A stretch of 7,295 nt of DNA, taken from Pseudomonadota bacterium (GTDB lineage Bacteria > Pseudomonadota > Alphaproteobacteria > Sphingomonadales > Sphingomonadaceae). The position numbers and the translations under genes are program-made. The stretch covers positions 1 to 7,295 of the forward strand of contig JAFAEG010000117.1 in assembly GCA_023424095.1 (NCBI GenBank), given 5' to 3'. How positions within the stretch are numbered: the first letter of the stretch is position 1; each line of letters starts with the position of its first letter. The notes below the pieces were generated by a model. That model was not told where the DNA came from. It did not search any database and saw only the letters and a program-made list of their open reading frames with translations. Below are positions 1 to 5,063 of this stretch, piece after piece.

Positions 1-2
1 GC

Positions 3-41
3 GAAGAAGCGCCCGCCCCGCTGCCGCGCGACCCGCTCTGA
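3..41 (+). CDS. C-terminal tail of an upstream gene (partial)
   Basis: The third frame is open from the left edge and reads E-E-A-P-A-P-L-P-R-D-P-L before a TGA at 39-41. The short acidic, Pro/Ala-rich tail has the GC-rich third positions of the real genes here (GCG, CCC, GCC, CCG, CTG, CCG, CGC, GAC, CCG, CTC). It lies on the same strand as everything else, 80 bases before the next gene. Only 12 codons are visible, so no function can be given and it could be chance. Confidence 0.35.
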   Translation, partial: EEAPAPLPRDPL

Positions 42-121
42 ACGCAGCGGACTTCTGCGCCAAACTGGCACGCCGCCGACATCGCGCTTGATTCGGGCGT
101 CCGGTCGGGGCTGCTGGCCTG

Positions 122-547
122 ATGCGCCCTTCTGGTCCCCATCCGATCCGAACAGCCCGAACAGCCGTCGTGACTTCGCTGGCCCTGCTCGCCACCGGCT
201 GTGGGGAAATGAAGACCAGCATGGCCGAGGCACGTGGCGGCGAGAGCCTGTGCGCTCCCGTCCCGGCGGCCCGCACCGACCAGGCCGCCAATGCCTATCA
301 GCAGGCCGTGCAGCGCGACGAATGCATCCACCGCTGGAGCTATCGCTTCGCCAGGGTGCCGGACAGCGCCGAATCGGTGGTGGGGGCGGTGATCGGCGCC
401 TGCCGCGCGCAGATCGACCGTTCCGCGACGATGCTGGGCGAGGGCGACGATTCGGCCGAGCGCTTCTATCTGGCGGAAATGGAGAAAGCCGCGAAGGAAC
501 GCGCCCTTTACCGCGTGATCCAGGCCCGCGCCGGCAATTGCAGCTAG
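122..547 (+). CDS. Small putative lipoprotein of unknown function, with four further cysteines
   Basis: This 141-residue protein is not a family I can name. The N-terminus has basic residues (R10, R13), a short hydrophobic run (V16-L23) and L-L-A-T-G-C ending at C27. That resembles a lipoprotein signal with lipidation at C27, although the -3 residue is Ala rather than the usual Leu. The mature part is mostly helical and charged, and it carries cysteines at 44, 68, 94 and 140, an even number that could form two disulfides in the periplasm. A stretch around 68-94 (C-I-H-R-W-S-Y-R then G-A-C-R) resembles small sphingomonad hypothetical proteins I recall, but this is unverified. The first ~15 codons use poorer third positions than the rest and no good ribosome binding site precedes the ATG. 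GTG at 170 is an alternative start, but it would remove the basic residues of the signal. A competing frame (88-591) is Arg-rich and was rejected. The gene ends 40 bases before the dehydrogenase start, so the two may be co-transcribed. Confidence 0.7.
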   Translation: MRPSGPHPIRTARTAVVTSLALLATGCGEMKTSMAEARGGESLCAPVPAARTDQAANAYQQAVQRDECIHRWSYRFARVPDSAESVVGAVIGACRAQIDRSATMLGEGDDSAERFYLAEMEKAAKERALYRVIQARAGNCS

Positions 548-551
548 AATT

Positions 552-581
552 GCGGGCAGGCGACCGCCGCCTTATGCCCGC
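552..581 (+). promoter_or_regulatory. Strong hairpin just upstream of the dehydrogenase start
   Basis: Bases 552-558 (GCGGGCA) pair perfectly with 575-581 (TGCCCGC). Inside, 559-562 (GGCG) can pair with 568-571 (CGCC), leaving a five-base loop and a small bulge (TTA). There is no T-run after it, so it is not a classic intrinsic terminator. It ends six bases before the ATG at 588, with the weak purine stretch GGCAAG directly between. The structure could attenuate read-through, limit ribosome access or stabilise mRNA ends; which one is not visible in the sequence. Confidence 0.5.
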
Positions 582-587
582 GGCAAG

Positions 588-2015
588 ATGAATGCGCCGC
601 CGCCCGATCTGCTGAATGCGCTCGCCGACCTGCTCGGCCCGAAGGGCTTTACCCGCGATCCGGGCGGTCTGGCGCCGTGGCTGGAGGATTGGCGCGGGCG
701 TTGGCGCGGCGCGGCGGCGGCTTTGGTCTCGCCCGCGACGCGCGAAGAGGTGGCCGAGACCGTCCGGCTTTGCGCCGCAGCGCGCGTCCCGATCGTGCCG
801 CAGGGCGGCAACACCTCGATGGTCGGCGGTGCAACGCCCGACCAGAGCGGCGACGCGATCATCCTGAGCCTGCGCCGGATGCGCAATATTCGCGCGCTCG
901 ACCGCGAAGCCAATCTCGCAATCTGCGAGGCCGGCGTGATCCTGTCCGATCTGCACGACGCAGCGGCGACGGTCGGGCGGCGCTTTCCTTTGTCGCTGGC
1001 GGCCAAGGGCTCGGCGACGATCGGCGGGCTGGTCTCGACCAATGCCGGCGGCACTCAGGTGCTGCGCTGGGGGACGATGCGCGGGCTGGTGCAGGGGATC
1101 GAGGCGGTGCTGCCCGACGGCAGCCTGTATGACGGGCTGATCCCGCTGAAGAAGGACAATCGCGGCTATCATCTCGGCCAATTGCTGATCGGCGCGGAGG
1201 GCACGCTCGGCGTGGTCACCGCCGCCAGCCTGCGGCTCGCGCCGGCGGTCGGCAGCCGGGTGGTGGCCTGGGTCGGGCTCGGCTCGGCCGGCGACGCGCT
1301 GCGGCTGCTGCGTCATCTGGAGTCGTCGGTCGGCGACGCGGTGGAGAGTTTCGAACTGATCCCGGCCAGCGCGCTCGACCTGGTGCTCACGCAAATCGCC
1401 GGCACGCGCGCGCCGCTGACCACTGCTCTGCCCTGGCATGTGCTGATCGAAGTGGTCGCCCCGGTGGCGGCGCCCAGCCCGGACAAGAATGTCCACGCCG
1501 CGCTCCACTCCGCGCTGGAGATCGGCATCGCCCAGGACGGCGCGATCGCCGCGAGCGAGGCGCAGGCGGAGGATTTCTGGCGGCTGCGGGAGGCGATTTC
1601 CGAGGCGGAGAAGAAAGACGGTCCCGCCGCCAAGCACGACATTTCCGTCGCGGTGCCGGACATGCCGGCCTTCATGGAGGACGCCGCCGCGCAGGTGGAA
1701 GCGCGCTTTGCCGGCACGCGGGTCAACGCCTTCGGCCATCTCGGCGACGGCAATGTCCACTTCAACGTGCGGGCGCCCGTGGGTGCAACGGCAGAGTGGG
1801 TGGAGGATGAGGGCGCGGCCGTCTCCGCCTTCGTCCACGACCTCGTCACCCAGGCCGGCGGCTCGATCTCCGCCGAACATGGCATCGGCCAGATGAAGCG
1901 CGAGGAGCTGGCGCGGCTCGGTGGCGCGGCGCGGATCGGCGCGATGCAGGCGATCAAGCGGGCGATGGACCCGCACAATATCATGAACCCCGGCAAGCTC
2001 GTGCCGGGCATCTGA
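588..2015 (+). CDS. FAD-binding oxidoreductase, D-2-hydroxyglutarate dehydrogenase-like
   Basis: This 475-residue, apparently cytosolic flavoprotein belongs to the GlcD/D2HGDH branch of the vanillyl-alcohol-oxidase fold. It should oxidise a D-2-hydroxy acid, most likely D-2-hydroxyglutarate, to the 2-oxo acid. The FAD domain spans about 35-220: P-Q-G-G-N-T-S (71-77), G-G-A-T (80-83), T-N-A-G-G (151-155), R-W-G-T-M-R-G (160-166) and I-G-A-E-G-T-L-G (201-208). The C-terminal FAD-oxidase domain has F-G-H-L-G-D-G-N-V-H-F-N (382-393), A-E-H-G-I-G (429-434) and the family ending N-P-G-K-L (467-471). H384, H391, N393, E430 and H431 align with the metal and active-site residues I recall for human D2HGDH. 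R334, S338 and K349 keep the spacing of its substrate-carboxylate residues (R386, T390, K401), with Ser for Thr. Length is normal and there is no signal peptide. The ATG at 588 follows a hairpin and only a weak purine-rich site. Electrons may pass to an electron-transfer flavoprotein. No serA lies beside it here, so D-lactate, D-malate or another D-2-hydroxy acid cannot be excluded. Confidence 0.93.
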   Translation: MNAPPPDLLNALADLLGPKGFTRDPGGLAPWLEDWRGRWRGAAAALVSPATREEVAETVRLCAAARVPIVPQGGNTSMVGGATPDQSGDAIILSLRRMRNIRALDREANLAICEAGVILSDLHDAAATVGRRFPLSLAAKGSATIGGLVSTNAGGTQVLRWGTMRGLVQGIEAVLPDGSLYDGLIPLKKDNRGYHLGQLLIGAEGTLGVVTAASLRLAPAVGSRVVAWVGLGSAGDALRLLRHLESSVGDAVESFELIPASALDLVLTQIAGTRAPLTTALPWHVLIEVVAPVAAPSPDKNVHAALHSALEIGIAQDGAIAASEAQAEDFWRLREAISEAEKKDGPAAKHDISVAVPDMPAFMEDAAAQVEARFAGTRVNAFGHLGDGNVHFNVRAPVGATAEWVEDEGAAVSAFVHDLVTQAGGSISAEHGIGQMKREELARLGGAARIGAMQAIKRAMDPHNIMNPGKLVPGI

Positions 2016-2026
2016 ACGTCCTTCCC

Positions 2027-2111
2027 GTCGCCATTGCGAGCGCAAAGAAGCAAGGCAGGGCCACGCACCCTCAGGATGGATTGCTTCGTCGCTGCGCTCC
2101 TCGCAATGACG
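2027..2111. repeat. Dispersed-type inverted repeat (REP/MITE-like) between genes
   Basis: This region forms an imperfect long hairpin. CATTGCGAG at 2032-2040 is the exact reverse complement of CTCGCAATG at 2100-2108, and GAAGCAA at 2047-2053 is that of TTGCTTC at 2081-2087. A possible inner stem pairs AGGG (2057-2060) with CCCT (2068-2071). The right arm is longer and reads on the minus strand as the 'CATTGCGAGGAGCGCAGCG…GAAGCAATCC' theme. From memory, this theme occurs many times in intergenic regions of sphingomonads and several other bacteria. The left arm has lost several bases by comparison (between GAG and GAAGCAA), so this copy is decayed. There is no T-run, though a transcript would fold strongly in either direction. 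It lies 12-17 bases after the dehydrogenase stop and reaches the galE leader, so it may act as a transcript-end structure. Only one copy is in the window, so 'dispersed' is inference. Confidence 0.75.
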
Positions 2112-2140
2112 GTGGGTAGGTGGGGAACAAGGGCAGAGAT

Positions 2141-3136
2141 GTGACCGACAAGCTTCCAGTGCTCGTGACCGGCGGCGCCGGCTATATCGGCAGCCACGCC
2201 GTGCTCGCTCTGCTCGACCAGGGCTGGCCGGTGGTCGTGCTCGACAATCTGGTCACCGGCTTCGACTGGGCGGTGCCGAGGGCCGCGACTTTGGTGGTCG
2301 GCGACATTGCCGATGCCGATCTAGTCGCGCGCACCATCGCCGAGCATCGGATTGGCGCGATCATGCATTTCGCCGGATCGGTGGTGGTGCCGGAGTCGGT
2401 CGAAGACCCGCTCAAATATTATGACAATAATACCGTCCGCAGTCGGGCGCTGATCGCGGCGGCGGTCGCGGCCGGCGTGCCGCATTTCATCTTCTCGTCC
2501 ACCGCCGCGACCTACGGCATTCCGGACACCGTGCCGGTCGCCGAGGACATGACGAAGCGGCCGATCAACCCTTATGGCTGGTCGAAGCTGATGACCGAAC
2601 AGATGCTGGCCGACGCCACCGCCGCCCATCCGTTCAACGCCTGCATCCTGCGCTATTTCAACGTCGCCGGCGCCGATCCGCAGGGCCGTTCGGGCCAGTC
2701 CACCGCCGGCGCCACGCATCTGATCAAGGTCGCGGCCGAGGCGGCGACCGGCAAGCGCAGCCATGTCGCGGTCTTCGGCACCGATTTCGACACGCCCGAC
2801 GGCACCGGCGTGCGCGATTACATCCACGTCAGCGATCTGGCCGCCGCCCATGTCGCGGCGCTGGAGAAACTGATCGCCGAGCCCACGCGCAATCATATCA
2901 TGAATTGCGGCTATGGCCGGGGCTTCTCGGTGCTCGAAGTGCTCGACGCGGTCGACCGCATCACCAACATGACGATCGAGCGCCGACTGGAGCCGCGCCG
3001 GGCGGGCGATCCGCCGTCGCTGGTCGCCGACAACAGCCGCATCCTGGCCACCTTGCCCTGGCGGCCGGCACGCGCAGATCTGGACATGATCGTCGCCGAT
3101 GCGCTCGCCTGGGAACGTAAGTTGGCCGACGCTTAA
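2141..3136 (+). CDS. galE: UDP-glucose 4-epimerase
   Basis: This cytosolic NAD-dependent epimerase of the extended short-chain dehydrogenase family interconverts UDP-glucose and UDP-galactose. It serves galactose use and supplies UDP-galactose for lipopolysaccharide or exopolysaccharide. From the chosen start it has 331 residues, close to the ~338 of E. coli GalE. The Rossmann nucleotide-binding motif T-G-G-A-G-Y-I-G-S-H is at 10-19. The segment F-S-S-T-A-A-T-Y-G puts T121 where E. coli has S124. The catalytic Y-x-x-x-K is N-P-Y-G-W-S-K, with Y145 and K149, and R-Y-F-N-V-A-G-A (171-178) is typical GalE. The frame is open back to a GTG at 2120, but that would add seven residues lying against the inverted repeat. 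The GTG at 2141 gives M-T-D-K-L-P-V-L-V-T-G-G, the usual distance from start to glycine motif, with purine-rich AAGGGCAGAG just upstream. A related specificity, such as UDP-arabinose or UDP-N-acetylhexosamine 4-epimerase (exoB-like), cannot be ruled out by motifs. It is separated from the neighbouring genes by 125 bases upstream (counted from the 2141 start) and 110 downstream. Confidence 0.95.
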   Translation: MTDKLPVLVTGGAGYIGSHAVLALLDQGWPVVVLDNLVTGFDWAVPRAATLVVGDIADADLVARTIAEHRIGAIMHFAGSVVVPESVEDPLKYYDNNTVRSRALIAAAVAAGVPHFIFSSTAATYGIPDTVPVAEDMTKRPINPYGWSKLMTEQMLADATAAHPFNACILRYFNVAGADPQGRSGQSTAGATHLIKVAAEAATGKRSHVAVFGTDFDTPDGTGVRDYIHVSDLAAAHVAALEKLIAEPTRNHIMNCGYGRGFSVLEVLDAVDRITNMTIERRLEPRRAGDPPSLVADNSRILATLPWRPARADLDMIVADALAWERKLADA

Positions 3137-3191
3137 GTCGCTTTCGTCGCGGCTTTGCTTGCGATGAGGGCGGATATCTGGTTTCTCGTCA

Positions 3192-3216
3192 CTGGCCGAA
3201 ATCTTCGGATTTCCAG
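3192..3216 (+). promoter_or_regulatory. UUCG-capped hairpin between galE and tpsB
   Basis: GAAATC (3198-3203) and GATTTC (3208-3213) are perfect complements around the loop TTCG, an especially stable tetraloop in RNA. CTG (3192-3194) and CAG (3214-3216) can extend the stem across a three-base bulge. No T-run follows, so as a terminator for galE it would be atypical. It ends 13 bases before the ribosome binding site of the next gene, so it may equally be a leader hairpin of the secretion operon. I see no convincing -35/-10 promoter in the 110-base gap. Confidence 0.5.
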
Positions 3217-3229
3217 GCACTGTCGCGGC

Positions 3230-3239
3230 GGAAGGGGAA
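3230..3239 (+). promoter_or_regulatory. Ribosome binding site supporting the TTG start of tpsB
   Basis: GGAAGGGGAA lies seven bases before the TTG at 3247. It is the strongest purine-rich Shine-Dalgarno-like stretch near any start in the window, and it supports the rare TTG over the in-frame GTG at 3268 or the ATG at 3319. Confidence 0.55.
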
Positions 3240-3246
3240 CGGGCCG

Positions 3247-5061
3247 TTGCCGGAGCAGACGAATTCTGTGGGCAAGGTCCGCCGGACCTCCCGACACTTG
3301 AACCGCGGCGCCGTGAGCATGGCGGCGCTGGCCTGGCTGTCGCTGACCGCCTTCGCCCAGCCGCCGACCGTAACCCCGCCCACCCGGGACGAATTGCGCG
3401 GCACCACGCGTCCACCGACATCCGACGAACGTCCACGGCTGAGCGTCGAGGGCGAGCTGCCGGGCGCTGCCTGCGCGCTCGACCGGCCCGAATTCGCCGA
3501 GATCCGAGTCACGCCGAGCGCGGTGATGTTCGAGGATCTGCGCGGCCTCACCCCGGATGAATTGCGCGGCGCCTACGCACCTTATCTCGGCACCGACCAG
3601 CCGATCTCGGTGATCTGCCGGATCCGCGACCGCGCCTCGGCGATGCTGCGCGAAGCCGGCTATATCGCCGCCGTCGAGGTCCCGGAGCAGCGGATCGAGG
3701 GCGGGCAGATCCGCCTGCGCGTGCTGATGGCCAAATTGGTCGCTTTGCGCGTGCGCGGCGATGCCGGCGCGAACGAGCGGCTGGTCGCTTCCTATTTGCG
3801 CCACCTGGAGGGCCAAGAAGTCTTCAACCGCAACCAGGCCGAGCGCTATCTGCTGCTGGCCGGCGATCTGCCCGGCATGAACGTGCGGCTGGCGCTGCGG
3901 CCGACGGGCACCGTGCCGGGCGAGGTGGTGGGCGAAGTCACCGTGGTCCGACTGCCCGGCCAATTGGACCTCAATCTGCAGAATTACGGCGCGCGCGCCG
4001 TGGGCCGCGAGGGCGGGCTGATCCGGGGGCAATTGTTCGGCCTGACCGGCATGGGCGACCGCACCGCCGTGGCTTTCTATTCGACCCTCGATTTCGAGGA
4101 ACAGCAGACGCTGCAGGTCAGCCACGATTTCCGGCTGGGCAGCGAAGGCCTGCAGATCGCCGCGCAGGCCACCTATAGCTGGGCCCGTCCGGATACCGGC
4201 GACCCCCTGCTCGACATCCGCTCCAAGACGCTCTTCGCCTCAATCGGCGCGCGCTATCCGTTCATCCGCAGCCAGCGCTTCAGCCTGATCGGCGGGGCCG
4301 GGTTCGACTGGTCGGACCAGGACGTCACCTTCGGCGCCTTGGGGCTGAGCCAGGACCATCTGCGCACGCTCTTCGCGACGCTCGATTTCGCCGCGGCCGC
4401 ACCGGTCAGTTCGGCCGAGCGATCCGCCCGGCTGGGGCCGCGCTGGCGGCTGGATGGCGGGCTGGAACTGCGCCAGGGCCTCGACATTCTCGGCGCGAGC
4501 CAGGCCTGCGGCGTCAATTTCGTCAATTGCCTGGCGCCCGGGGTGATCCCGCCCTCCCGCTTCGAAGGCGAGCCCGGGGCGACGGTGATCCGCGCGCAGC
4601 TGGCCGGCGAAGCGCGGATCATTCCCGACATCAGCTTCTTTCTCGGCGCTCAGGCGCAATATGCCTTCGATCCGCTGCTCGCGTTCGAGGAATTCTCGAC
4701 CGGCAATTATACCGTCGGCCGCGGCTATGATCCGGCCACTTTGGTGGGCGATCGCGGCATCGGCTTCCAGGCGGAGCTGCGCTTCGGCCGGCTCGATCCT
4801 CAGGGGCCGAACGATTTCGACATCCAGCCCTATCTGTTCTTCGACGCCGCCTGGGTCGGCAATGAGGATCGCCTGTTCATTTCCGGTGGCCGGCAGGATT
4901 TGCAATCGCTGGGCGGCGGCGTGCGCGCCATCCTTGGCGACCGGCTGCAACTCGACGCCGCGGTCGCCGTGCCGCTCGTCCGAGCCGGGCTGATGACCGA
5001 AAAGCCCGACCCGCGCTTCCTGATCTCGCTCACCACCCGGCTATGGCCCTGGAGTCGCTGA
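3247..5061 (+). CDS. Two-partner secretion outer-membrane transporter (TpsB, ShlB/FhaC family)
   Basis: This 604-residue Omp85-superfamily pore exports the partner exoprotein encoded directly downstream. The N-terminus is a signal peptide with a basic segment (R12, R13, R16, R20) and a hydrophobic core (A22-A37), probably cut after the A-F-A at 35-37. A Pro/Thr-rich linker follows. The first POTRA domain is at about 84-163, with the typical helix pattern ending L-R-E-A-G-Y-I (134-140) and G-G-Q-I-R-L-R-V (152-159). A second is at about 165-235. The rest is a 16-strand-type β-barrel. R-G-Y-D-P at 492-496 matches the conserved VRGY/F loop that folds into the pore in this superfamily. The chain ends in a β-strand (F-L-I-S-L-T-T-R-L-W, 591-600). 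Length fits the 550-600 usual for the family. The TTG start has a strong ribosome binding site; GTG at 3268 would also keep a usable signal peptide, while ATG at 3319 would remove the basic part. C421 and C428 lie seven residues apart in a predicted loop, and C76 and C124 are in or near the first POTRA domain; both pairs could form disulfides. A T-x-D-E-L-R-G heptapeptide occurs twice (46-52 and 102-108). The stop overlaps the tpsA start. Confidence 0.95.
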   Translation: MPEQTNSVGKVRRTSRHLNRGAVSMAALAWLSLTAFAQPPTVTPPTRDELRGTTRPPTSDERPRLSVEGELPGAACALDRPEFAEIRVTPSAVMFEDLRGLTPDELRGAYAPYLGTDQPISVICRIRDRASAMLREAGYIAAVEVPEQRIEGGQIRLRVLMAKLVALRVRGDAGANERLVASYLRHLEGQEVFNRNQAERYLLLAGDLPGMNVRLALRPTGTVPGEVVGEVTVVRLPGQLDLNLQNYGARAVGREGGLIRGQLFGLTGMGDRTAVAFYSTLDFEEQQTLQVSHDFRLGSEGLQIAAQATYSWARPDTGDPLLDIRSKTLFASIGARYPFIRSQRFSLIGGAGFDWSDQDVTFGALGLSQDHLRTLFATLDFAAAAPVSSAERSARLGPRWRLDGGLELRQGLDILGASQACGVNFVNCLAPGVIPPSRFEGEPGATVIRAQLAGEARIIPDISFFLGAQAQYAFDPLLAFEEFSTGNYTVGRGYDPATLVGDRGIGFQAELRFGRLDPQGPNDFDIQPYLFFDAAWVGNEDRLFISGGRQDLQSLGGGVRAILGDRLQLDAAVAVPLVRAGLMTEKPDPRFLISLTTRLWPWSR

Positions 5062-5063
5062 TG
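5051..5063 (+). promoter_or_regulatory. tpsA ribosome binding site and TGATG coupling junction
   Basis: GGAG at 5051-5054 lies six bases before the ATG at 5061. The tpsB stop TGA (5059-5061) shares its last base with that ATG. Such an overlap normally means that ribosomes finishing the transporter re-initiate on the exoprotein, which fixes both the operon structure and the tpsA start. Confidence 0.8.

Noticed and set aside
43..59. CGCAG/CTGCG hairpin after the upstream gene tail as a terminator
   Set aside because: Only five base pairs with a seven-base loop and no T-run; too weak to call.
88..591. Forward 167-codon frame overlapping the lipoprotein gene
   Set aside because: TTG start, Arg/Gly/Pro-rich low-complexity product and no signal or domain; the overlapping frame at 122-547 has a lipoprotein signal and better codon use.
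1989..2008. CCCGGCA/TGCCGGG hairpin at the end of the dehydrogenase gene as a terminator
   Set aside because: The 7-base stem is perfect, but it lies inside conserved codons (N-P-G-K-L-V-P-G) and no T-run follows, so protein and codon constraints may explain it.
2027..2111. CRISPR repeat or full insertion sequence
   Set aside because: There is a single palindrome with no repeat-spacer series and no transposase frame.
3155..3180. TTGCTT … TATCTG as a promoter for the secretion operon
   Set aside because: The spacing is only 14 bases and neither box is close to consensus.
2321..3436. 371-codon reverse-strand open frame over galE
   Set aside because: It lies opposite a clear GalE with catalytic motifs, is Arg-rich and shows no family features.
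3133..4125. 330-codon reverse-strand open frame over the N-terminal half of tpsB
   Set aside because: It lies opposite the POTRA-coding region and is rich in Arg, Gln, His and Ala, as expected from a complement of GC-rich codons.
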